In this document: piece by piece, positions 1 to 7,489 of the stretch
How positions within the stretch are numbered: the stretch's first letter is position 1
Layout of the letters: each line of letters starts with the position of its first letter
NCBI GenBank assembly: GCA_036001225.1
Contig: DASYUM010000092.1
Span: forward strand, 1-14,015
DNA length: 14,015 nucleotides
Direction: 5' to 3'
DNA from: DASYUM01 sp036001225
GTDB lineage: Bacteria; Methylomirabilota; Methylomirabilia; Rokubacteriales; DASRDR01
The notes under the pieces: model-generated
Databases searched by the model: none
Told to the model about the DNA's origin: nothing
Seen by the model: the letters and a program-made list of their open reading frames with translations, nothing else
Program-made: the position numbers and the translations under genes

Positions 1-2
1 GC

Positions 3-1994
3 CCCCTCACGCCACTGTCAGCACCGCCCCCGGTCTACACGACGGAGCCGCCCCAGCGGGGGGAGCGGCGGGTGACCGTCAAGCAGGCCGGCGCGCTGCC
101 GATCGTGATGGTCGCCTACAAGACGCCGGCCGCGAAGAGTCCCGATTTCTACGCCCTCGACGTCCTGGGCACGGTCCTGGGGGAGGGCCGGACCAGCCGC
201 CTCTATCAGGGTCTCGTCGACCAGGAGCTGGCTTCGGCCGTCGAGGCCGGCGCTCCCAGTCTCCATGATCCCTTCTTGTTCTACATCACGGCGACCGGGC
301 GGCCGGGCGTGGCCGCCGACAAGCTGGAAGCCGCCCTGCTGGACGAGGTCGAGCGGCTGAAGTCGGCGCCCATCACCGCCGCCGAGCTGGCCCGCGCTCA
401 ACGCCAGATCGAGGCGAGCTTCGCCTACCAGACGGACAGCGTGACCGCGCAGGCGCGCGAGATCGGGTACTGGGCGATGGTCGACGACTGGCGCTATTTG
501 ACGACCTATCTGGATCGCATCCAGGCGCTCACCCCGGCCGACATCCAGTCGGTGGCGCAGAAGTACTTCGGCGCCGACATCCGCACGGTGGGGCACTTCC
601 TCCCCACCGCGGGGGGCGGCGCCCCCGGGGGACCACCGCCTCAGGAGGCGGCGGCCCGGGTGGAACGGGCGCCCCGGGGGGCGCGGCCGATCCCGCTCCC
701 CCCGCCGCCGAAGACGCCCCCGGTCGACCGCCACATCACGCGCTTCACCTTGTCGAACGGCGTCACGGTCGTGGTGCAGGAGAACCCGGCCAGCCCGACC
801 CTCGCGCTGCGAGCGAGCCTCCCGGCCGGGCGGATCCTGGAGCCGAAGGACCGGGCGGGGCTCGCCTCGCTGACCGCCGCCATGCTCACCCGGGGGACCG
901 ACACTCGAAGCCCCCTCGAGTTCGCGGCCGCGCTGGAGGACGTCGGGGCGAGCCTGGGAGCGAGCGCCGAGGCGCTGACCACGATGATCGCCGGGCGCGC
1001 GGAGAGCCGGGACTTCGAGCGGCTGATGGACCTGTTCGCCGACATGCTGCAGCGACCGGCCTTCCCGGCCGCCGAGCTGGCCCGGCTCAAGGGCGAGGCG
1101 CTCGCCCAGCTCGCGCAGGCGAAGGAGGACCCGGACAGCGCGGCCGAGCGCGCCTTCGAGCGTGCGGTGTACCCGGCCGGCCATCCGCTCCGGCCGGTGA
1201 CGTTCGAGGAGGCCGAGCAGACGATCTCGGCCATCACGCGAGACGATCTGGTGGCCTTCTACCGGCAGCGCTACGCGCCGGACCACCTGATCGTGGTGCT
1301 GGCCGGGGACGTGCGCGCCGATCGGGTCCGCGAGGCCCTCCGGACCCGGCTCGGCTCCTGGCCGGCCAACCCGCAGGTCCCGCCGCTCCCGACCCTCGAC
1401 GTCCCGCTGCCGGCCGCCGGGGAGCGCGTCGTCATCGGCATTCCCGACAAGAGCCAGACCACGATCCTCTGGGGTCACCCCGGCGGGCTCCGGCGGCGCG
1501 ACCCCGACTTCTATGCGACCCAGATCATGAACCTCGTCCTGGGCGGTGGCGGCGCCCTCAACAGTCGGCTGGGGGCCGTCATCCGGGACGAGCTGGGACT
1601 CGCCTACAACGTCGAGAGCTTCTTCGACGCGAATGTCTACCCGGGGCCGTTCGAGATCGCCCTGGGGACGAATCCGGCCAACACCCAGCGGGCCATCGAC
1701 GCGATGATCCGCGAGGTGAGGCGACTCCGGGACAACGGGATCACCCAGCGCGAGCGTGACGAGGCGGTGGCGTATCTGACCGGCCGTTTTCCCCTCCGGC
1801 TGGAGACCAACGCCGGCATGGCCGACATCCTGTGGGCGATGGAGTTCCATCAGCTGGGCGCCGACTACCTCGACCGGTACGCGGAGTACTATCGCGCCGT
1901 CACCGTGGCCCAGGCGAACGAGGCGGCCAAGAAGCACCTCCACCCCGATCGCGCGACCGTCGTCATCGCCGGCACCGTGGCCGACGGCCGGTGA
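3..1994 (+). CDS. M16 family (pitrilysin-like) zinc metallopeptidase, double-domain protein, 5' end outside window
   Basis: The frame is open from the left edge, so the start and the first zinc-site half-domain lie upstream; the GTG at 72 is internal because coding similarity continues before it (TEPPQRGERRVTV). The 663 residues visible are the C-terminal half of a first M16 unit (with GEGRTSRLYQGLV), a Pro/Gly-rich linker around nt 610-725, and a complete second M16 unit from about nt 732 (ITRFTLSNGVTVVVQE). The second unit contains the typical LNSRLGAVIRDELGLAYNV substrate-side segment. Where an active unit has HxxEH, it reads GLASLTAAML (nt 858-887), so this half cannot bind zinc. Family knowledge: M16B proteins pair one catalytic and one inactive half that close around short peptides, often in the periplasm. 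A DUF2721 gene follows after 37 nt. The family call is secure; peptidase activity depends on the unseen N-terminal half. Confidence 0.93.
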   Translation, partial: PLTPLSAPPPVYTTEPPQRGERRVTVKQAGALPIVMVAYKTPAAKSPDFYALDVLGTVLGEGRTSRLYQGLVDQELASAVEAGAPSLHDPFLFYITATGRPGVAADKLEAALLDEVERLKSAPITAAELARAQRQIEASFAYQTDSVTAQAREIGYWAMVDDWRYLTTYLDRIQALTPADIQSVAQKYFGADIRTVGHFLPTAGGGAPGGPPPQEAAARVERAPRGARPIPLPPPPKTPPVDRHITRFTLSNGVTVVVQENPASPTLALRASLPAGRILEPKDRAGLASLTAAMLTRGTDTRSPLEFAAALEDVGASLGASAEALTTMIAGRAESRDFERLMDLFADMLQRPAFPAAELARLKGEALAQLAQAKEDPDSAAERAFERAVYPAGHPLRPVTFEEAEQTISAITRDDLVAFYRQRYAPDHLIVVLAGDVRADRVREALRTRLGSWPANPQVPPLPTLDVPLPAAGERVVIGIPDKSQTTILWGHPGGLRRRDPDFYATQIMNLVLGGGGALNSRLGAVIRDELGLAYNVESFFDANVYPGPFEIALGTNPANTQRAIDAMIREVRRLRDNGITQRERDEAVAYLTGRFPLRLETNAGMADILWAMEFHQLGADYLDRYAEYYRAVTVAQANEAAKKHLHPDRATVVIAGTVADGR

Positions 1995-2031
1995 AGGACG
2001 GCCCTTCCACCGCGGCCGGGCGGCCAAGCGA

Positions 2032-2514
2032 ATGGACACGCCGAACCTGCCCCTGATCACCTCGGCCGTCGCCCCCGTGGTCATGGTGTCCGCGGCCGGC
2101 CTCCTGTTCATGGGTATGCAGACCAAGAACCTGCACCTCGCTGACCGGGTTCGCGCCCTGATGGTGGAGTATCGGGGCTTGGGGTCGAGCGCCGCCGAGA
2201 CGGAGCGTCGGGACCGGATCGTTCAACAGCTCCGTCTGTTCGAGGTGCGGGTTCGGCTCAGTCAACGCGCGCTCGAGCTCCTCTACGCGGCCATCGTCTG
2301 TTTCGTGCTGACCTCGCTCCTGCTGGCGGCCGGCGCCTGGTCGACCAGCGAGGTACTGACGGTGGCCAGCGCCGGCATCTTCGTCGTGGGCGTCGGCCTG
2401 CTGTTGACCGCCCTGATCATGGAATTTCGGGAGATGCGGGTCGGGCTGAAGACCATCGGCATCGAGATGGAGCCCGCGCTGCGGGCGCCCGCCGAGAGAG
2501 GGGGCGAACCATGA
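2032..2514 (+). CDS. DUF2721 domain-containing membrane protein
   Basis: This 160-residue protein begins TSAVAPVVMVSAAGLLFMGMQ, a hydrophobic segment at about residues 10-30 typical of DUF2721. A charged stretch follows (NLHLADRVRALMVEYR, then an Arg/Glu-rich part to about 80). Two closely spaced membrane helices lie at about 83-103 and 109-130, with a charged C-terminal tail. The expected topology is three membrane segments with a cytoplasmic charged loop; the function of the family is unknown. The ATG at 2032 has only a weak ribosome binding site, but no better start lies in frame. Its stop overlaps the next ATG by four bases (ATGA at 2511-2514), so the downstream chimeric ORF is translationally coupled to it. 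It lies 37 nt after the M16 gene and is probably cotranscribed with it. Confidence 0.85.
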   Translation: MDTPNLPLITSAVAPVVMVSAAGLLFMGMQTKNLHLADRVRALMVEYRGLGSSAAETERRDRIVQQLRLFEVRVRLSQRALELLYAAIVCFVLTSLLLAAGAWSTSEVLTVASAGIFVVGVGLLLTALIMEFREMRVGLKTIGIEMEPALRAPAERGGEP

Positions 2515-3020
2515 GGATCCCGGCCGAGCGCCAGGAGATCTACGCCCGGTTGGAGCGGCGGGTCCCGGAGTTCGTGGACGAGCTGTCCGAGTTCGCCCGC
2601 GTCCCCACGATCAGCGCCCGCCGGGAGGCGGAGCAGGACGGCGCCGAGGCCACGCGCCGGATCCTCGAGCGGTGGGGGATCCCGACCCGCTTCCTGGAGG
2701 TGCCCGGCGGACCGCCGCTGGTGGTCGGCGAGGTCGTCGTCGATCCCCAGCGCCCCACGCTGATCCTGGTCAAGCTGAACAAGCATCCGGTCTACGACAC
2801 CAACCCGATGTACCGGGCCATCCCCGAGACGGCCAAGGCCACCGTCGCTCCGGCCTGGCCGGGCCCCCAGACCGCCGCCTCGCAGCTGACCTGGGACCTG
2901 TACGTGATCCCCGACATGTTCGCCCAGTACGTGACGGGCAAGATGACCGCGCCGCAGGCGATGGAGTGGGCCGAGAAGGAGCTGAAGGAGATTTACGCCG
3001 GCCGGAAGAAGAAGGCCTGA
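2511..3020 (+). pseudogene. Chimeric ORF: M20 peptidase N-terminus joined to the C-terminus of a sugar ABC substrate-binding protein
   Basis: The ORF is 169 codons and open throughout, but its halves belong to unrelated families. Residues 1 to about 86 match the start of M20 metallopeptidases (VPEFVDELSEFARVPTIS, ILERWGIPTRFLEVPGG, ending RPTLIL). An M20 protein would continue there with the GHxDVxP zinc motif and about 350 more residues, all absent. From about residue 87 (nt 2769) it reads as the extreme C-terminus of a family 1 carbohydrate-binding protein (NPMYRAIPETAK, AWPGPQTAASQLTWDLYVI, MTAPQAMEWAEKELKEIYA). No transport permeases follow. Neither half retains a functional core: there is no M20 metal site and only about 80 residues of the binding protein. 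A deletion of at least about 2 kb or an assembly misjoin would explain it. Its start overlaps the DUF2721 stop, as expected for a formerly intact M20 gene in that operon. Confidence 0.8.
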
Positions 3021-3037
3021 CCCCTCGTCCCCGGCAC

Positions 3038-3073
3038 GGCCCGCCGCCCCCGGCGCCCTCGGGGCGGCGGGCC
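3038..3073 (+). terminator. GC-rich hairpin after the chimeric ORF
   Basis: A perfect 13-bp stem (3038-3050 with 3061-3073) encloses a 10-nt loop, starting 18 nt after the stop at 3020. A run of C rather than T follows, so it is not a classical intrinsic terminator. It could still end the upstream transcript or protect its 3' end. Confidence 0.45.
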
Positions 3074-3095
3074 CCCCCGCCGCAATCGCCCCCCG

Positions 3096-3115
3096 GTGTA
3101 TCCGACGGGATACAC
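3096..3115. promoter_or_regulatory. Perfect 8-bp inverted repeat, candidate operator
   Basis: GTGTATCC (3096-3103) is separated by GACG from its exact complement GGATACAC (3108-3115). It lies 71 nt before the ATG of the propeller gene and just upstream of the best -35 box (3133). Its right arm overlaps a TACACT hexamer (3111-3116) that could itself be a -10. This is typical geometry for a dimeric repressor site, but no regulator gene is nearby. Confidence 0.35.
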
Positions 3116-3132
3116 TCGCCGCGTGTTGCTCA

Positions 3133-3162
3133 TTGACGCGTGCGATCGCGGCTTCCTACAGT
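3133..3162 (+). promoter_or_regulatory. Sigma70-like promoter for the propeller gene
   Basis: TTGACG (3133-3138) and TACAGT (3157-3162) are separated by 18 bp, giving 5/6 and 4/6 consensus matches. Transcription would begin near 3169, just before the strong AAAGGAGG ribosome binding site (3173-3180) and the ATG at 3187. Confidence 0.45.
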
Positions 3163-3186
3163 GGGCGCGAAGAAAGGAGGACCACG

Positions 3187-4695
3187 ATGATCCGCAGATC
3201 GGTCCTCGCTCTCGGGCTCTTGCTCACGCTCCTCGTCAGCGTCGCCATTCCGGCCTCGAGCGGGGTCTACCTCGCGACCTTCCCCGTGCTGGCCTCCGCA
3301 CCGGTCAGCCCGTTCGCCGGCTGCACGGCGGACGCGGGCTCGGTGGGGACCAACTACCCCAACACCGAGGTCGAGCCGTGGCTCGATGTCAACCCGACGA
3401 ACCCGAAGAACCTCGTCGCCGCCTGGCAGCAGGACCGCTGGAACAACGGGGGCTCGCGGGGCCTCGTGGCCGGCGTCAGCAAGAACGGCGGCAAGACCTG
3501 GAAGCAGGTGGTGATCCCCAAGCTCTCCGCGTGCTCGGGCAGTGACACCTACATCCGGGCCTCCGACCCCTGGCTCTCCTTCGCGCCGAACGGCGACCTC
3601 TACCACATCAGCCTCTCGACGACCGGCGGCATCACGTTCGAGGCGGGCTTTCCCGACACTGGGATGCTCGTCTCCAAGTCCACGGACGGCGGCCTGAGCT
3701 GGAGCGATCCCATCCCGCTCATCCAGGACCAGGGCCCGAACGTCCTCAACGACAAGCAGTCGATCACTGCCGACCCCCACGACGCGAACTTCGTCTACGC
3801 CGTCTGGGACCGGATCGCGAACGCATCGGAGCGGGCGGAACCGGTCGAGGTCTTCCAGCACGCCATCGGCTTCCGGGCCCCGACCTGGTTCGCGCGGACG
3901 ACCAACGGTGGCGCGAGCTGGGAGACGGCCCGGATGATCTACGACCCGGGCGAGATCAACCAGACGATCGGGAACCAGATCGTGGTGCTGCCGAACGGGG
4001 ACCTGCTCGACTTCTTCGACCTGATCTACAACTTCAAGAACGCGCAGGGGGTCCGCGGCTTCAACGTCGCCTACATCCGCTCGAGCGACCAGGGGGCCAC
4101 CTGGACGCCCCAGGCGCGCATCGTGGACACGCTCTTACGCGTGACGGTGCGCGATCCCGACACCGGCGCCACGATCCGCACCGCCGACTTCAACCCCGAC
4201 GTCGCCGTGGACCCGGCCAGCGGGGCGCTCTACCTGGCGTGGCAGGACGGCCGGTTCAGCGGCCTGACCCGGAGCGACGTGGCGTTCACGATGTCGACCG
4301 ATGGCGGCCAGACCTGGACGCCGACCGTCCGGCTCAGCGTCAACTCCAACAACCGGTCGGCGTTCCTGCCCTCCGTGCACGTGGCCGGTGACGGCACGGT
4401 CGGCGTGAGCTTCTACGACTTCCGCAACCACATCACGGGCGGCAGCATGCTGAAGACCGACCACTGGCTGATCCACTGCCACCCGAGCCTCACCGACTGC
4501 ACCAACGCGGCCAACTGGTCAGAGACCCATGTGGACGGGCCGTTCGATTACCGGAACTTCCCGGTGGCCAGCGGCCTCTTCGCGGGGGACTACCTGGGGC
4601 TGGCCTTCATCGGGAACACGTTCGCGACGCTCTTCATCCGCTCCGGCGCGACGGCGAACACCGCCGACGCCTTCTTCGCCACCGTCGGCCCGTAG
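3187..4695 (+). CDS. Secreted BNR/Asp-box beta-propeller protein (sialidase superfamily fold)
   Basis: This is a 502-residue exported protein. The ATG at 3187 is chosen because AAAGGAGG lies 6 nt upstream and it opens directly into a signal peptide (MIRRSVLALGLLLTLLVSVA, cleavage near residue 25-30). Five Asp-box repeats are visible: SKNGGKTW (98-105), STDGGLSW (165-172), TTNGGASW (238-245), SSDQGATW (299-306) and STDGGQTW (370-377). They mark the blades of a six-bladed sialidase-type propeller. Cysteines at 46, 116, 431 and 438 could form disulfides. Such proteins are often auto-named exo-alpha-sialidase, but the Arg-Ile-Pro motif that precedes the first Asp box in true sialidases is not visible. 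Glycosidase activity is therefore doubtful; a binding or other hydrolytic role is equally possible. It has its own promoter region and no evident operon partner, and it converges on the importer genes. Confidence 0.87.
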   Translation: MIRRSVLALGLLLTLLVSVAIPASSGVYLATFPVLASAPVSPFAGCTADAGSVGTNYPNTEVEPWLDVNPTNPKNLVAAWQQDRWNNGGSRGLVAGVSKNGGKTWKQVVIPKLSACSGSDTYIRASDPWLSFAPNGDLYHISLSTTGGITFEAGFPDTGMLVSKSTDGGLSWSDPIPLIQDQGPNVLNDKQSITADPHDANFVYAVWDRIANASERAEPVEVFQHAIGFRAPTWFARTTNGGASWETARMIYDPGEINQTIGNQIVVLPNGDLLDFFDLIYNFKNAQGVRGFNVAYIRSSDQGATWTPQARIVDTLLRVTVRDPDTGATIRTADFNPDVAVDPASGALYLAWQDGRFSGLTRSDVAFTMSTDGGQTWTPTVRLSVNSNNRSAFLPSVHVAGDGTVGVSFYDFRNHITGGSMLKTDHWLIHCHPSLTDCTNAANWSETHVDGPFDYRNFPVASGLFAGDYLGLAFIGNTFATLFIRSGATANTADAFFATVGP

Positions 4696-4711
4696 AGAGC
4701 ACTTCGGAGGG

Positions 4712-4725
4712 GGGGCGCCCGCCCC
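4712..4725. terminator. Short GC hairpin between convergent genes
   Basis: GGGGC (4712-4716) pairs with GCCCC (4721-4725) around a 4-nt loop, in the 67-nt gap between the propeller stop (4695) and the ATPase stop (4763). It could serve both strands. There is no clear T-tract on the + side. Confidence 0.25.
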
Positions 4726-4762
4726 GGGCCGACCTGGGTGGCGGCGATGGCTGGTTTTGGCC

Positions 4763-5572
4763 TCAGTACCGGATCACGCCCAGCCGCCGCAGCACGCCGT
4801 GGATGCGCTCGGCGTAGGCGTTGAAGCTCGGGTACGCCCCGAGATGGGCCGGCCGCGGTCGGGGGAGGCCGATCGCGATCTCGTCGACGATGCGGCCGGG
4901 ACTGGGGGACATCACCAGGACGCGGTCGGAGAGGCCGATCGCCTCCTCGATGCTGTGGGTGATGAAGAGCACGGTCTTGCGCGTTTCCATCCACAGCAGC
5001 TCGAGGTCGTGCCGGATCTGGGTCCGGGTGATCGCGTCGAGCGCCCCGAAGGGCTCGTCCATGAACAGGATCGAGGGCTGATGGATGAGGGCCCGAGCGA
5101 TCGACACCCGCTGCCGCATGCCGCCGGAGAGCTGCTTCGGGTAACGGTCGGCCGCCTGGTCGAGGCCGAGCTTCTGGAACAGGAGCCGGGCGGCGTCCCG
5201 CGCCGGCGGCAGCGGCTGCCGGCGGATCTGCGGCTGGAGGAGGACGTTGTCCAGCCCGGTTCGGAAGTCCAGGAGGAGGTGATCCTGGAAGACGATCCCG
5301 ACGTCGGTCAGGGGACGGTCGAGCCGGCGGCCGTCGATCAGGATGGCCCCGCTGCTGGCCGCCATGAGGCCGGCGCAGATCAGCATCAACGTGCTCTTGC
5401 CGCAGCCGGACGGCCCGATCAAGCTGACGAACTCGCCGCCGGCGATGGCGAAGGAGACGTCGTCGATGGCGGTGAACGGCCCGTTGCGGGTCTCGAAGCG
5501 CTTGCCGACGGCCTGGCCGACGATCGAGGCGCCGCCCGCCGCCGCCGGGGCCGCCGGCGGCCCTTCGATCAC
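4763..5572 (-). CDS. ABC transporter ATP-binding protein, NitT/TauT (SsuB/TauB-like) family
   Basis: This is the cytoplasmic ATPase that energises the importer encoded with it. The 269 residues show every nucleotide-binding motif in order: Walker A GPSGCGKST (53-61), Q-loop Gln96 in FQDH, signature LSGGM (148-152), Walker B ILFMDEP (168-174) and switch His206 in THS. FMDEPFGALDAITR is typical of nitrate/sulfonate/taurine-type ATPases. The GTG start at 5572 overlaps the stop of the substrate-binding protein gene by four bases (GTGA), so it is the last, translationally coupled gene of the three-gene operon. An Ala/Pro-rich N-terminal extension of about 16 residues precedes the domain. Substrate specificity cannot be read from the ATPase. 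Confidence 0.95.
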   Translation of the reverse strand: MIEGPPAAPAAAGGASIVGQAVGKRFETRNGPFTAIDDVSFAIAGGEFVSLIGPSGCGKSTLMLICAGLMAASSGAILIDGRRLDRPLTDVGIVFQDHLLLDFRTGLDNVLLQPQIRRQPLPPARDAARLLFQKLGLDQAADRYPKQLSGGMRQRVSIARALIHQPSILFMDEPFGALDAITRTQIRHDLELLWMETRKTVLFITHSIEEAIGLSDRVLVMSPSPGRIVDEIAIGLPRPRPAHLGAYPSFNAYAERIHGVLRRLGVIRY

Positions 5573-6570
5573 GAGGGGCAGGCGGGCGGGTTCGCCGGCA
5601 GGAACTCGGTGGTGTAGTAGTCCGTGATCGGACGGTCCTTAGGCAAGCCCAGATAGGTCGTGAGCAGGTCGTAGGTGATCTGCCAGTTCCGTTCCGGCAC
5701 CCGCCCGAGGGCGGTGGCGCCCGGCGCGCAGACGAGCAGGAGATCGACCCGGAGCTGCTTGAGGATCTGCTCCTGGTTGGCGGACGCGAACTGCTCGACG
5801 ACGGCGGCCGCCGCCGCCGCCGGATTGCGCCGGGCCTCGTCCCAGCCCTTCAGGCTCACGGCCACGAACTTCCGATAGAGGTCGGGATCCGCCTTCAGCT
5901 TGTCCTCCCGGGCGATGATCGACAACCCGACCGTCGGCACGCCGATGTCACGGTAGAAGAGGTCGGTGACCTTGAAGCCGCGGTCACGGATCTGCACGCT
6001 CTGGAAGTCGGCGCCGGCCAGGATGGCGTCCACCTTCTTCTCGAGGAGGGCGCCGACCAGCGCGGCGGGGTCGATGTTGACGATGTTCACCTTGGCCTTG
6101 TCGAGGTTGTTGGCGGCGAAGATGGGATCGAGGAGCGTCGTCTGCGCTGTCCCCGGCTGGACGGCGACGCGCTTGCCGACGAGATCCTTGGGGGACTTGA
6201 TCCCGGTCTCCTCCAGCGAGATGATCGCGAACCCGTTGGTCTGCAGCACGGGCGCGATGATCTTGACCGGCCCGCCCTTGGAGCGGATCTGCATCGCCGC
6301 CGGGGCGTCGGCAAAGCCGACCTGGGCCTGGCCGGTGGCGACGAGCTGGGCGGTGGTGGCCGATCCCTTGCCCTCCTCGATCGTCAGGTCGATGCCGGCA
6401 TCCTTGTAGAGCCCGAGCTTCCTGGCGTACATGAAGCCGGCCTGGGGCCCCCCGGCCAGGAAGTTGAGCGTCAGCGTCAGCGGCTTGGGCGCCTGCGCCC
6501 CGACGGGCGCCGGGCTGCCGGCGAACACGGCCGTCGTCACGATCACGGCCAACCAGGCTCGGCCAGTCAT
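5569..6570 (-). CDS. ABC transporter substrate-binding protein, NMT1/THI5-like
   Basis: This is the periplasmic substrate-binding component, 333 residues. The ATG at 6570 is preceded by GGAGGAG with good spacing and gives a signal peptide (MTGRAWLAVIVTTAVFAGSP, cleavage probably after GAQ near residue 26); the open frame continues upstream but only as antisense of the permease. The mature protein follows the NMT1/THI5/SsuA pattern: LTLNFLAGGPQAGFMYARK, GLYKDAGIDLTIEEG, then TTAQLVATGQAQVGFADAP, VGKRVAVQPGTAQ and a C-terminal DYYTTEFLP. Relatives bind thiamine precursors, sulfonates, nitrate, riboflavin-like or aromatic compounds, so the ligand stays open. The permease gene lies 20 nt upstream and the ATPase gene overlaps its stop. 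The divergent amidohydrolase and aldolase genes suggest that the imported compound feeds their reactions. Confidence 0.93.
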   Translation of the reverse strand: MTGRAWLAVIVTTAVFAGSPAPVGAQAPKPLTLTLNFLAGGPQAGFMYARKLGLYKDAGIDLTIEEGKGSATTAQLVATGQAQVGFADAPAAMQIRSKGGPVKIIAPVLQTNGFAIISLEETGIKSPKDLVGKRVAVQPGTAQTTLLDPIFAANNLDKAKVNIVNIDPAALVGALLEKKVDAILAGADFQSVQIRDRGFKVTDLFYRDIGVPTVGLSIIAREDKLKADPDLYRKFVAVSLKGWDEARRNPAAAAAAVVEQFASANQEQILKQLRVDLLLVCAPGATALGRVPERNWQITYDLLTTYLGLPKDRPITDYYTTEFLPANPPACPS

Positions 6571-6590
6571 GGTCTCCTCCCGGTGATTGG

Positions 6591-7400
6591 TCACGACTTG
6601 CGCTGCCACGGCATCAACACGGTCTCCAGCGCCTGCACGGCGTAGCTGAACAGGAGGCCGACGAGGCTCAGCGCGACGAGGACCGCGAAGATCAGGGGCA
6701 TGTCGAGGTAGCTGGTCCCCCGCAGCAAGAGATAGCCCAGCCCCGCGTTGGCCCCGACGAACTCGGCCACGATGGCGCCGGTGGCCGCGAAGACGATCGA
6801 GACCTTCAGCCCGGAGAAGATGTAGCCGAGCGCCGAGGGCAGCCGGATGTACCGGAACGTCTGCCACCAGCTCGCCCCCATGGAGCGGGTCAGGTAGAGG
6901 ACGCGCTCGTCGAGCGATCGGAAGCCGGCCATGCTCGCCACCAGGGTCGGAAAGAAGCAGAGGAGGAAGGTGAACAGCACCTTGGGGAAGGGGCCGAAGC
7001 CGAACCACACGACGAAGAGGGGGGCCACCGCGATCTTGGGCACGAGCTGGAAGAACACGATCAGCGGGTAGAGCGACAGCTCCAGGAACCGGATGGACAC
7101 GATCAGGAAGCCGAGCGGGACGGAGATCAGCGTCGCGAAGAAGAACCCCCACAGGATCTCCTTCGCGGTCACCAGCGTGTGCTGCCAGATGAGGCCGCGC
7201 GACTGGGCCAGCTTCGCCATGAACTCGGATGGCACCGGCAGGATGTATTCCGGGACCCCGAAGGCGCGGACGAGGAACTGCCAGCCCAGCAGCAGGAGCG
7301 CGAAGGCCGCCAGGGGATAGAGGATCGCCGCGACCAGGCCCCGGCGGTCGGCCCGCGCCGCGGTCACCGGGGGCGTGGGGGCGGTGATCTCTTCGTTCAT
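6591..7400 (-). CDS. ABC transporter permease, NitT/TauT (SsuC/TauC-like) family
   Basis: This is the inner-membrane channel subunit, 269 residues, with about six hydrophobic helices (near 22-46, 82-103, 108-132, 138-158, 193-217 and 232-256). The cytoplasmic coupling loop that docks on the ATPase is visible as TRSMGASWWQTFRYIRLPSA (171-190), the EAA-type motif of binding-protein-dependent permeases. A single permease gene is normal for this family, which works as a homodimer. It is the first gene of the operon. Its ATG at 7400 has no obvious Shine-Dalgarno sequence, and 89 nt separate it from the divergent amidohydrolase, so the two transcripts share a regulatory region. Confidence 0.95.
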   Translation of the reverse strand: MNEEITAPTPPVTAARADRRGLVAAILYPLAAFALLLLGWQFLVRAFGVPEYILPVPSEFMAKLAQSRGLIWQHTLVTAKEILWGFFFATLISVPLGFLIVSIRFLELSLYPLIVFFQLVPKIAVAPLFVVWFGFGPFPKVLFTFLLCFFPTLVASMAGFRSLDERVLYLTRSMGASWWQTFRYIRLPSALGYIFSGLKVSIVFAATGAIVAEFVGANAGLGYLLLRGTSYLDMPLIFAVLVALSLVGLLFSYAVQALETVLMPWQRKS

Positions 7401-7430
7401 GGTCGTCGCGGGTGGAGTGCGGTCTTCAGG

Positions 7431-7447
7431 TGGCCCATAATAGGCCA
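7431..7447. promoter_or_regulatory. Divergent promoter region with inverted repeat around an AT-rich core
   Basis: In the 89-nt gap between the divergent importer and amidohydrolase operons, TGGCC (7431-7435) and GGCCA (7443-7447) flank CATAATA. That core reads CATAAT on the + strand and TATTAT on the - strand, each 5/6 to the -10 consensus. No good -35 is visible for either. A single factor bound at the repeat could control both operons. Confidence 0.35.
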
Positions 7448-7489
7448 GAAGTCGGGGGCGGGAAAGGTCTCTCGGCGGAGGATTCGCTG

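Noticed and set aside
18..2126. 702-codon open frame on the - strand
   Set aside because: It is antisense to the M16 and DUF2721 genes, Arg/Gly-rich with no domain. Long shadow frames are expected at this GC content.
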